Positions 34,169-43,654 of a DNA stretch of 64,000 nt are shown here, piece by piece. The notes under the pieces are model-generated. The model saw nothing but the letters and a program-made list of their open reading frames with translations, made no database searches and was not told where the DNA came from. How positions within the stretch are numbered: position 1 is the first letter of the stretch; each line of letters begins with the position of its first letter. The stretch is from Nocardioides alkalitolerans DSM 16699. Lineage in GTDB: Bacteria > Actinomycetota > Actinomycetes > Propionibacteriales > Nocardioidaceae. The position numbers and the translations under genes were made by a program. The stretch spans positions 806,001-870,000 of the forward strand of contig NZ_AUFN01000010.1 of assembly GCF_000426525.1 (NCBI RefSeq). The letters are read 5' to 3'.

Positions 34169-35359
34169 TCAGGAGACCACGGCAGCGGTCAGCAGCGACA
34201 GCGGCTCGGAGAGCGCGTTCACCGCGTCCGACAGCTCGCCGCGCTGCTCGTCGCCGACCGTGTCGTAGGAGACGAAGCCGTCACCCTCGCGCAGCGCGTC
34301 GAGGAGGGCCTGCAACGACGCGAACTCGTCGTCGAGGGTCGTGGCCAGGTCGGGGTCGCTGCTCTCGACGAGCGGGCGCACGCCCTCGTAGGCCACGCGG
34401 GCGCCGTCGACGTTGGCCTGGAAGTCCCAGAGGTCGGTGTGCGACCAGGCCTCCTCCTCGCCCGTGATCTTGCCGGTCGCGACCTCCTCGAGCAGGCCGC
34501 GCGAACCGTTGGAGAGGTCGTCGATCGTGTACTCGGTCTCCGCGACCAGCGCGACGAGCTCCTCGGTCTTGCCGACGAGGTGCTCGGTGTACTCCGTGCG
34601 CTCGGCGTCGGTCATCGGCGTGTAGCCGACCGCGTCCTCGGGCCACAGCTCCTTCTCCAGGCGGTGCCAGCCCGTCCACTCCTGGTCGGGCTCGAGGTCG
34701 GCCTCGCGCAGGTCCATGTCGGGGTCGAGCGTGCCGAACGACTCGGCCACGGTCTCGATGCGCTCCCAGTGCACGCGGGCCTCCGGGTAGAGGGCCCGCG
34801 CGGCGTCGTCGTCGCGCGCCTGCACGAGGGCCGCGAACTCCTCGGTCTTCACGAGCAGCTGACCGGCCTGGTCCTCGACGTACGCCGCGTAGTTCGCGAG
34901 CGCGTCGTCGACGACGGCCTGGTCGTCCTCGGAGACCTCGACCTCCTCGTCGGAGGTGGTGACGGCGAAGTCGGCGCGGATGCCGTCGCCGACCATGCCC
35001 GGCTTGCAGGCGGTCTGGTAGTCGCCCTCGACGGCGTTGACGGTCAGCTTCGCGCTCGTGTTGGGCGCGATGTTCTCGACCTCGCCGACGATGCGCAGGC
35101 CGTCGCCGTCGAGCAGGTAGAACTCCGTGACCTCGTCGCCCGAGTTCGTCACGTCGAACGTGAGGGTGCCCGCGGGCGCGTCGGTCGCGGAGACCTCGCA
35201 GCCGTCGTCGGACGCGGTGACGCTGAGCGCACGCGTGCCCTCGGCGGCGTCGTCGGGGTCGACGTTCTCGGTGCAGCCCGCCACGAGGAGGGCGAGCGGG
35301 GCCGCGGCGGCGACGACCGCGAGGGTGCGCCGGGCACCGGGACGCAGGGAGCGGGTCAT
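34169..35359 (-). CDS. efeO: EfeO, periplasmic-type iron-binding lipoprotein
   Basis: A protein of 396 residues. Lipoprotein signal with lipobox LLVAGC (Cys about residue 29). An N-terminal cupredoxin-like domain (about 40-135, YLLDGDGLRIVGEVENIAPN) is followed by an M75 imelysin-like domain with the H-x-x-E type motif in VHWERIETVAESFG and a W-T-G-W-H-R-L-E-K segment. Hands iron to the EfeU permease. Overlaps efeU by four bases (ATGA at 35356-35359). Confidence 0.93.
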   Translation of the reverse strand: MTRSLRPGARRTLAVVAAAAPLALLVAGCTENVDPDDAAEGTRALSVTASDDGCEVSATDAPAGTLTFDVTNSGDEVTEFYLLDGDGLRIVGEVENIAPNTSAKLTVNAVEGDYQTACKPGMVGDGIRADFAVTTSDEEVEVSEDDQAVVDDALANYAAYVEDQAGQLLVKTEEFAALVQARDDDAARALYPEARVHWERIETVAESFGTLDPDMDLREADLEPDQEWTGWHRLEKELWPEDAVGYTPMTDAERTEYTEHLVGKTEELVALVAETEYTIDDLSNGSRGLLEEVATGKITGEEEAWSHTDLWDFQANVDGARVAYEGVRPLVESSDPDLATTLDDEFASLQALLDALREGDGFVSYDTVGDEQRGELSDAVNALSEPLSLLTAAVVS

Positions 35360-36258
35360 GCGATTTCCTTCTGCTGGGTGGGAGCGGCCGGCGAGGTGCC
35401 GGGGGCCGCCGGGCGCCGTCGTACGGCGCGGAGGAAGAGGAACATCACCGGCACCAGGTAGCCGACCCAGGCGATCGCCTCGAGCCACGTGGTCTGCGGG
35501 GAGAAGTTGAGGACGCCCTTGAGGAGCGTGCCGTACCAGGACCCGGCGTCGTACCAGCTCGTCACGTCGAAGGCGAGGCTGTTGAGGCCGGGCAGGAAGC
35601 GGGCCTCCTGGAGGTCGTGCACGCCGTACGCGAGCACGCCCGCGGCCACGACCACGAGGAAGCCGCCGGTCCAGGTGAAGAACTTGCTCAGGTTGAGGGT
35701 CACCGCGCCGCGGTAGAGGCCGAAGCCGATGGCGACGGCCGTGGCGAGGCCGAGCACGACGCCGAGGACGGGCTCCCAGGTCGGGACGCCGTCGGCCGTG
35801 CCCTCGCCCGTCACCGACCGGCTCGTGGACCACACGATGAGCGCCGTCTCGAGGCCCTCGCGACCGACGGCCAGCACGGCGATGAGCACCAGCGACCACG
35901 GCTTGGCGTCGACGGCCCCGTCGACCTTGCCGCGCAGCTCGCCCGCCATGCTCCGGGCATTGCCCGCCATCCAGAAGATCATCCAGGTCACGAAGCCGAC
36001 GGCGACGATGGAGAGGCTGCCGCCGATGAGCTCCTGGGCCTCGAAGGTGAGGCCGCGCGGGCCGAAGGTGAGCGCGGCCCCGAAGGCGAGGCTGACCGCG
36101 ACGGCGACCGCGACCCCGGCCCACACCTTCCAGAGCAGGGCACGACGCCCCGTCTTCACGAGGTAGGCGACGAGGATGCTGACGACGAGGGCGGCTTCGA
36201 GGCCCTCACGCAGGCCGATCAGGTAGCTGGCGAGCACGAGATGGGATGCTATCCCCAT
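35356..36258 (-). CDS. efeU: EfeU, high-affinity iron permease (FTR1 family)
   Basis: A protein of 300 residues, seven spans. The two R-E-x-x-E iron motifs appear as GLREGLEAALVV near the start and VGREGLETALIVW near residue 130. ATG at 36258 is used, but a GTG at 36237 gives the more usual start directly before YLIGLREGLE; the operator position slightly favours the latter. Imports iron after oxidation by EfeB. First gene of efeUOB, controlled by the palindrome immediately upstream. Confidence 0.92.
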   Translation of the reverse strand: MGIASHLVLASYLIGLREGLEAALVVSILVAYLVKTGRRALLWKVWAGVAVAVAVSLAFGAALTFGPRGLTFEAQELIGGSLSIVAVGFVTWMIFWMAGNARSMAGELRGKVDGAVDAKPWSLVLIAVLAVGREGLETALIVWSTSRSVTGEGTADGVPTWEPVLGVVLGLATAVAIGFGLYRGAVTLNLSKFFTWTGGFLVVVAAGVLAYGVHDLQEARFLPGLNSLAFDVTSWYDAGSWYGTLLKGVLNFSPQTTWLEAIAWVGYLVPVMFLFLRAVRRRPAAPGTSPAAPTQQKEIA

Positions 36259-36267
36259 ATCGGCGAA

Positions 36268-36289
36268 AAGGTGAGGCCAGCCTCACCTT
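36268..36289. promoter_or_regulatory. IdeR/DtxR-type iron box upstream of efeU
   Basis: Perfect 10-bp arms AAGGTGAGGC and GCCTCACCTT separated by CA. The half-site AGGTGAGGC is close to the DtxR/IdeR/DmdR half-site AGGTTAGGC. It lies 10 bases upstream of the first possible efeU start, so an iron-loaded repressor would block initiation. Confidence 0.8.
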
Positions 36290-36323
36290 GGTCGTGCGCG
36301 GTGCGTCACGCACCGCGCCGGCA

Positions 36324-37040
36324 TCAGATCGCGCAGCCGTCCGGACCGCACGCGGCGGCGTCGTCGGACGCGCCCGGCACGGTCGCCAGCGTCGGGTGGC
36401 TCTCCGCCCACGCCTGCTCGAGGGCCTGCGTGAACACCTCGGCGGGCTGGGCGCCCGAGATGCCGTAGCGGCTGTCGACGACGAAGAACGGGACGCCGGT
36501 CGCGCCGTACGCCCGCGCCTGGGCGATGTCGGCGGCGACCGCGTCGGCGTACTCGTCACCGGCCAGCACCGCGTCGACCCGGCCCGCGTCGAGCCCGGCG
36601 GCCAGGGCGGCGGCGCGGAGCACGCCGTGGTCGCCCACGTTCTCCGCACGCAGGAAGTACGCCGAGAGCAGCTCCTCCTTCAACGCCCGCTGCTGTGCCG
36701 GACCCCCCTCGGCCAGGGCCAGGTGGAGCAGGCGGTGCGCGTCGACCGTGCGGGTGTGCACGTTGTCGAAGAGCCGCATGTCGAGGCCCTCGAGCTTCGC
36801 GGTGTCGATGAGGCCCTGCTGCATCTGCCGCATCTCGGCCTCGCTCTTGCCGTACTTGCGGGCGAGGACGCCCGTCGTCAGCTCGTGGCCGTGCTGCGGG
36901 GCGGAGGGGTCCAGCTCGAACGAGTGGTAGACGACCTCCACGTCGTCGGCGTGGTCGAAGCCCGCCAGCGCCGTCTCGAGACGGCGCTTGCCGACGAAGC
37001 ACCAGGGGCAGACCACGTCGGACCAGATGTCGATGCGCAT
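36324..37040 (-). CDS. DsbA-family thiol oxidoreductase, FrnE type
   Basis: A protein of 238 residues. Starts MRIDIWSDVVCPWCFVGKRRLE with the C-P-W-C redox motif at residues 11-14, characteristic of FrnE-like cytoplasmic DsbA proteins. The cis-Pro segment is GATGVPFFVVDSRYGISGAQP. A C-terminal Cys pair (AACGPDGCAI) is also present. No signal peptide, so it acts in the cytoplasm, probably in protein thiol or small-molecule disulfide chemistry. Transcribed separately, 65 bases from efeU and divergent from the ABC genes. Confidence 0.88.
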   Translation of the reverse strand: MRIDIWSDVVCPWCFVGKRRLETALAGFDHADDVEVVYHSFELDPSAPQHGHELTTGVLARKYGKSEAEMRQMQQGLIDTAKLEGLDMRLFDNVHTRTVDAHRLLHLALAEGGPAQQRALKEELLSAYFLRAENVGDHGVLRAAALAAGLDAGRVDAVLAGDEYADAVAADIAQARAYGATGVPFFVVDSRYGISGAQPAEVFTQALEQAWAESHPTLATVPGASDDAAACGPDGCAI

Positions 37041-37149
37041 GACCCGTCCAACCCCGGGCCGCCGGCCGGCATTCCCCGGGGTCCGCTCAGGGTCGGGCCA
37101 GGCATCTCCCCGATGTGCGCGGCACCTGCGGAGGACGAGGCTCGGACCC

Positions 37150-38076
37150 ATGATCGATGTCACCGCGCTCACCAAGACGTACGGCGCCCACCGCGCCGTC
37201 GACGACCTCACCTTCACGGCCCGCCCCGGGCGGGTCACCGGGTTCCTGGGCCCCAACGGCGCCGGGAAGTCGACCGCCATGCGGATGATGGTCGGCCTCA
37301 CGCCGCCCACCTCCGGCACCGCCACGGTCTGCGGTCGCCGCTTCGCCGACCTGCCCAACCCGCCACGCGAGGTGGGGGTGCTGCTCGACGCCTCGGCCCA
37401 GCACGCCGGCCGCACCGGCCGGGAGATCCTCACCATCGCCGCCCGCACCATCGGCCTGCCGATCTCCCGGGTCGGCGAGAGCCTCGAGCAGGTCTCCCTC
37501 ACCGCCACGGAGGCCGACCGCCGGGTGCGCCACTACTCGCTCGGCATGCGCCAGCGTCTCGGCATCGCGGCCGCGCTGATCGGCGACCCCGACGTGCTCA
37601 TCCTCGACGAGCCGGCCAACGGCCTCGACCCCGCCGGCATCCGCTGGATGCGCGACGTGCTGCGCGGGTTCTCGCAGCGTGGCGGCACGGTGCTGCTCTC
37701 CTCGCACCTGCTCGGCGAGATCGAGGTCGTCGCCGACGACATCGTCGTCATCGGCCACGGGCGCATCGTCGCCCAGGGCACGAAGGCCGAGCTGCTCGCC
37801 GGCGCCGGGACGTTCGTCGTGCCCGCCGACCCGGCGGACGCCGCGACCCTCGTGCGCGCCTGCACCGACGCCGGGGTCGAGGTCGTGCGCGACTCCGACG
37901 GCGGCCTGCGCGTCGAGGCCGAGGCCCCCGCCGTCGGCCGGCTCGCCCACCGCGCCGACGTGCCGCTCGCACAGCTGCGGGCCGCCGACGGCGCCGGTCT
38001 CGAGGAGATGTTCCTCCAGCTCACCGCCGACACCCAGCGGGAGACCCCCGCGCCCCTGAGAGGAGCAGCAGCATGA
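37150..38076 (+). CDS. ABC transporter ATPase (ABC-2 exporter)
   Basis: A protein of 308 residues. Walker [15 protein letters not shown], signature YSLGMRQRLGIAAALI (an S-L-G-M-R-Q variant seen in lantibiotic- and bacitracin-type exporters), Walker B VLILDEPANGLD and switch LSSHLLGEIE. ATG at 37150 is chosen because the domain starts there. Overlaps the permease by four bases. Likely exports a peptide, antibiotic or lipid; the substrate is not predictable. Confidence 0.9.
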   Translation: MIDVTALTKTYGAHRAVDDLTFTARPGRVTGFLGPNGAGKSTAMRMMVGLTPPTSGTATVCGRRFADLPNPPREVGVLLDASAQHAGRTGREILTIAARTIGLPISRVGESLEQVSLTATEADRRVRHYSLGMRQRLGIAAALIGDPDVLILDEPANGLDPAGIRWMRDVLRGFSQRGGTVLLSSHLLGEIEVVADDIVVIGHGRIVAQGTKAELLAGAGTFVVPADPADAATLVRACTDAGVEVVRDSDGGLRVEAEAPAVGRLAHRADVPLAQLRAADGAGLEEMFLQLTADTQRETPAPLRGAAA

Positions 38077-38894
38077 GCACGACCCTCACCCCGGCACCCG
38101 CCGCACCGACCGGCACGCCGGCCCGGGCTCCGCGGACCGACCTGACGCGCCCGCCGTTCGGCCGCCTCGTGCGCGTGGAGGCCCGCAAGACCTTCGACAC
38201 CCGGGCCGGTCTCTGGCTGTCCGCCTCCATCGTCGTGCTCGCGGTGCTGGCCACGGGCGCCGTGATCGCCTTCGCCCCCGACGAGGCCCTCACCTACGAG
38301 CAGTTCGCCTCCGCGATCGGCATCCCCATGGCCGTGATCCTCCCGATGCTCGCGATCCTCTCGATCACCAGCGAGTGGAGCCAGCGCAGCGGGCTCGCCA
38401 CCTTCACGATGGTCCCGTCCCGGGGGCGGGTGATCGCCGCCAAGGCCGTCGTCAGCCTGCTCGTCGGGGTGGTCTCGATGGTGGTGGCCCTCGGCGTCGG
38501 CGCGCTCGGCACCCTCGTCGGCTCGCTCCTCACCGGGCTCGACCCCGTGTGGGACGTGTCGCCGAGCGAGTTCGCCTCGCTCGGCGTCGCCAACCTGCTC
38601 GGGATGGCTGTCGGCTTCATGCTCGGCGTGCTGCTGCGCAGCTCGCCCGCCGCGATCGTCGGCTACTTCGTCTTCACGTTCGTCGTGCCGACGCTCTCGA
38701 TGACCCTCGCCGCGTTCCAGGACCGGTGGGCCGACGCCCAGCCGTGGGCCGACTTCGGCTACGCCCAGACCGCCCTCTTCGACGGCTGGCCCGACGGCGA
38801 GCAGTGGGCGCAGCTCGGCGTCTCCTCGCTCCCCTGGCTGGTGCTGCCGATGCTGGTCGGGCTGTGGCTGGTGACCCGCTCCGAGGTGAAGTGA
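38073..38894 (+). CDS. ABC-2 type permease
   Basis: A protein of 273 residues: Pro/Thr-rich cytoplasmic head (about 1-40) with FGRLVRVEARKTFDTRAGLWL, then six hydrophobic spans and SITSEWSQRSGLATFTMVPSRGRVIAAK, the common soluble motif of these exporters. ATG at 38073 overlaps the ATPase stop. A long perfect hairpin after the stop terminates both this unit and the convergent ilvC. Confidence 0.88.
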   Translation: MSTTLTPAPAAPTGTPARAPRTDLTRPPFGRLVRVEARKTFDTRAGLWLSASIVVLAVLATGAVIAFAPDEALTYEQFASAIGIPMAVILPMLAILSITSEWSQRSGLATFTMVPSRGRVIAAKAVVSLLVGVVSMVVALGVGALGTLVGSLLTGLDPVWDVSPSEFASLGVANLLGMAVGFMLGVLLRSSPAAIVGYFVFTFVVPTLSMTLAAFQDRWADAQPWADFGYAQTALFDGWPDGEQWAQLGVSSLPWLVLPMLVGLWLVTRSEVK

Positions 38895-38919
38895 TCGCGG
38901 GCCACGCTCCCCGGAACGA

Positions 38920-38959
38920 CGAACGCCTCCGGTCCCCGCGCGGGGACCGGAGGCGTTCG
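38920..38959. terminator. Bidirectional terminator between ABC permease and ilvC
   Basis: A perfect 40-base palindrome (left half 38920-38939 contains GAACGCCTCCGGTCCCC) with no separate loop bases, placed 26 bases after the permease stop and 40 bases after the ilvC stop on the other strand. Confidence 0.8.
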
Positions 38960-38999
38960 GGTGCGTGCGGGCCGCGAGCGGCGCCGTACGGCGTGACGA

Positions 39000-40661
<1,662 letters not shown>

Positions 40662-40662
<1 letters not shown>

Positions 40663-42428
40663 CAGAGGTCGTCCTCGTCGAAGTCGGGCGCGAGGTCACG
40701 CGCGTACTTGATGTCGTCGTTGCTCGTGCCGGCGGCGACCATCGGCCACACCATCGCGTCGCGGTGCACGCGGAAGTCGACCACGACGGGCACGTCGTTG
40801 ATCTCCATGGCCTTGTTGATCGTCGCGTCGACGTCGCCCGGGCTGTCGCACGAGAGGCCCACGCAGCCGTAGGCGTCGGCGAGCTTCACGAAGTCGGGGA
40901 TGCGCTTCGAGTGCAGGTCGGTGTTGGAGTAGCGCGAGTTGTAGAACAGCGTCTGCCACTGCCGCACCATGCCGAGCGACTCGTTGTTGATGATCGCGAC
41001 CTTGATCGGGATGCCCTCGATGGCGCAGGTGGCGAGCTCCTGGTTGGTCATCTGGAAGCAGCCGTCGCCGTCGATCGACCAGACCGTGGCGTCGGGACGA
41101 CCGACCTTCGCGCCCATCGCGGACGGGACGGAGAAGCCCATCGTGCCGAGGCCGCCCGAGTTGATCCACGTGCGCGGGTTCTCGTACTGCACGAACTGCG
41201 CGGCCCACATCTGGTGCTGGCCGACGCCGGAGCAGTAGACCGCCTCGGGACCGGCGATCGCGCTCAGCCGCTCGATGACGTACTGCGGGGCGAGCGAGCC
41301 GTCGGTCGGCGCGTCGTAGCCCAGCGCGTACTTCTTCTTCACGCCCGCGAGGAAGGCGACCCACGCCTCGTAGTCGCCGGTGTGGCCGGCGTCGGCCTGC
41401 GCGGTCAGCAGCGCCAGGAGCTCGTTGATGACCTCCTTGGCGTCGCCGACGATCGGCACGTCGGCGTGGCGGTTCTTGCCGATCTCGGCCGGGTCGATGT
41501 CGGCGTGGATGACGAGCGCGTTCGGCGCGAACGAGTCGAGGTTGCCCGTGACCCGGTCGTCGAAGCGCGCGCCCAGGCTGATCATCAGGTCGCTCTTCTG
41601 CAGGCCGGCGACCGCGGCGACGGTGCCGTGCATGCCGGGCATGCCGAGGTGCTGCGGGTGGCTGTCGGGGAACGCACCGCGGGCCATCAGCGTCGTCACG
41701 ACCGGCATGCCGGTGAACTCGGCGAGGCGGAGGAGCTCGCGGTGGGCGTCGGAGCGGATGACGCCGCCGCCGACGTACAGCACCGGGCGACGCGCCTCGA
41801 GGATCAGCTTGACGGCCTCGCGGATCTGCTTGCTGTGGGGCCGCGTCACGGGCCGGTAGCCCGGCAGGTTGATGCCGGTCGGCCAGTCGAAGCTCGTCAT
41901 CGCCTGCAGCGCCGACTTCGCCACGTCGACCAGCACGGGGCCGGGGCGACCGGTCGAGGCGATGTGGAAGGCCTCGGCGATCGTGCGCGGGATGTCGGCC
42001 GGGTCCGTGACGAGGAAGTTGTGCTTGGTGACCGGCATCGTGATGCCGCGGATGTCGGCCTCCTGGAAGGCGTCCGTGCCGATCATCGCCGCGCCCACCT
42101 GGCCCGTCACCGCGACGAGCGGCACCGAGTCCATGTGCGCGTCCGCCAGCGGCGTCACCAGGTTGGTCGCGCCCGGGCCCGAGGTGGCCATGCAGACGCC
42201 CACCTTGCCGGTGGCCGCGGCGTACCCCTGGGCGGCGTGGCCGCCGGCCTGCTCGTGGCGCACGAGGATGTGGCGGATCTGCGTGGAGTCCATCAGCGGG
42301 TCGTAGGCGGGGAGGATCGCCCCGCCCGGGATGCCGAAGATGGTGTCGACGCCCGCGTTCTCCAGCGACTTCACCAGGCTCTGGGCCCCGGTCATCTCCG
42401 GGGCGGATGCCGCGCTCTGCTCACTCAT
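40662..42428 (-). CDS. ilvB: Acetolactate synthase large catalytic subunit
   Basis: A protein of 588 residues. N-terminal [13 protein letters not shown] and the active Glu region [20 protein letters not shown] domain in the centre; TPP motif [15 protein letters not shown] ... [13 protein letters not shown]. Condenses two pyruvates, or pyruvate and 2-ketobutyrate. ATG at 42428 has GAGAG about nine bases upstream; an in-frame ATG at 42437 is an alternative. Preceded by a leader peptide and terminator hairpin, so its operon is controlled by attenuation. Confidence 0.96.
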
Positions 42429-42530
42429 CTGACGCATCTCTCTGGTCAGCCGCAACGGTGCGGCGGGTTCGTGTCGTCCGGGTCCGGCTGTTCGACGTCA
42501 CCGATGGTCCTCCACCGTGCTCCGCCCAAC

Positions 42531-42563
42531 AAAAAACCCCTCGGCCTGACGGCAACGAGGGGT
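42531..42563 (-). promoter_or_regulatory. Attenuator terminator upstream of ilvB
   Basis: On the minus strand, arms ACCCCTCG (42563-42556) and CGAGGGGT (42543-42536) close a 12-base loop and run into six T (42536-42531). It lies between the short leader frame and the ilvB start, about 100 bases before the latter. Design and arm sequence resemble the hairpin before cimA. Confidence 0.8.
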
Positions 42564-42590
42564 GGACGCGGGAACTTCGACCTGTGGGTC

Positions 42591-42632
42591 TCAGCTCACG
42601 CGTCGCGTGCATACGAGAAGGTTCATGCGCAT
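42591..42632 (-). CDS. ilvB leader peptide
   Basis: A frame of 13 residues, MRMNLLVCTRRVS, with a second possible ATG two codons in (42626). It contains adjacent Leu-Leu-Val codons and a further Val before the stop, and is followed after about 28 bases by the terminator hairpin. This is the layout of branched-chain amino acid attenuators known in actinobacteria (leader, terminator, ilvB). No strong ribosome site is visible. Confidence 0.7.
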   Translation of the reverse strand: MRMNLLVCTRRVS

Positions 42633-42720
42633 GCGCCTACGGTCGCCGTCAGACGGTGACGACGTCAACCCACTCTGCCACGCATTCCACATCCTGGTAC
42701 GGCGGTCCCAGATGCCGGGC

Positions 42721-42742
42721 ACCTCCCCGGCGTCGGGGAGGT
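42721..42742. terminator. Short hairpin terminator
   Basis: Arms ACCTCCCCG and CGGGGAGGT with a four-base loop, 13 bases beyond the stop of the pterin dehydratase-glyoxalase gene (minus strand) and upstream of the ilvB leader. Confidence 0.6.
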
Positions 42743-42754
42743 GCCGCGCCGAGA

Positions 42755-43420
42755 TCAGTCGCGGTCCTGCCAGGTGCACACGCAGGCCTTGTTGCCCTGG
42801 GCGTCCGCGAGCACCCAGAAGGCCCGTGCGGCGCTGTCGCTGACGAGCGTGCCGCCCGCCTCGAGAGCGGCGGCCACCCGCGCCTCGGCCACGTCGTGCG
42901 GCACCGTGATGTCGAGGTGGAAGCGCATCCGGCCCTCGGGGGCACCCGCCGGCTCCGGTGCGCACTCCTGGAACCACAGGGCCGGCACCGTGCCCGTGCC
43001 GTCGGTGAGCTCGTGGGGCCGCGCGTCGTCGTACGAGAGTCCGAGGACCGCCTGCCAGAACGGGCGCACGGCGGCGAGGTCCGGGGTGTCCAGCGCGATC
43101 TCCAGCACCTGCACCGACGACGGCGCGGGACGGGCGCCCAGCTCGGCCGCCAGCTCGCTGACCCGACGGGCGAGGGCCACGTCGCGCTCCGTGACGCCCC
43201 CGACGTCGTGGCTCGACGTGGCGACGGCGAGCGCGCCGTACCGCAGGTCGAGGTCGGGGTGGTGGTCGACCTCCTGGACGTGCTCGCCGATCGCGGCGAC
43301 GAGCGCGAGCCCGACGGCGTAGTCGTCGTACGTGAAACGGGCGTGCAGGCGCCGCAGCAGGAAGCGCCAGTCCGGGAGGTCGGCGTCGAGGATGCGGTCA
43401 CCGTCGAGGGTCGCGTTCAT
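42755..43420 (-). CDS. Pterin-4a-carbinolamine dehydratase-like domain fused to glyoxalase-like domain
   Basis: A protein of 221 residues. Residues about 1-95 resemble 4a-hydroxytetrahydrobiopterin dehydratase: FTYDDYAVGLALVAAIGEHVQEVDHHPDLDLRYG, with the H-H-P active-site motif and a later conserved-type segment TSHDVGGVTERDVALA. Residues about 105-220 are a VOC/glyoxalase-type half: VLEIALDTPDLAAVRPFWQAVLG, FHLDITVPHDVAEARV and ACVCTWQD. The two folds are known together in some actinobacterial proteins; the physiological substrate is unknown. ATG at 43420. Monocistronic, between the ilvB leader and the subtilase gene. Confidence 0.82.
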   Translation of the reverse strand: MNATLDGDRILDADLPDWRFLLRRLHARFTYDDYAVGLALVAAIGEHVQEVDHHPDLDLRYGALAVATSSHDVGGVTERDVALARRVSELAAELGARPAPSSVQVLEIALDTPDLAAVRPFWQAVLGLSYDDARPHELTDGTGTVPALWFQECAPEPAGAPEGRMRFHLDITVPHDVAEARVAAALEAGGTLVSDSAARAFWVLADAQGNKACVCTWQDRD

Positions 43421-43654
43421 GTCTCCATGTGACCACCGACCGGGGACAGCCGGGAAGGGAGACCACCCCTGGCGCGTGGGGGCCGGCCCCCACCGAGCAA
43501 CCCCGCGGTGGTCACGTTCTGGAAAATTCCCCTCCCTGACGCTGTCCCGGGAGGGGATCACGGATCTACAGTGCACGAACCGCCGGAGCTTTTCCGGCCG
43601 CGGACACTCGGCCCCGCGGACGCCGGCGGGACCGATTCGAAAGAGAGTTCTCGG
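43421..43654. other. Upstream region of the subtilase gene with two hairpins
   Basis: An 18-base perfect palindrome (43476-43493, GTGGGGGCC half) and a second hairpin with arms CCCCTCCC (43529-43536) and GGGAGGGG (43549-43556). These could form a structured 5' region for the protease mRNA; no riboswitch family was recognised. Confidence 0.4.

Noticed and set aside
43421..43654. Possible c-di-AMP (ydaO-type) riboswitch before the subtilase
   Set aside because: Hairpins and a GGAGC element gave a loose resemblance, but the conserved riboswitch blocks are not present in order.
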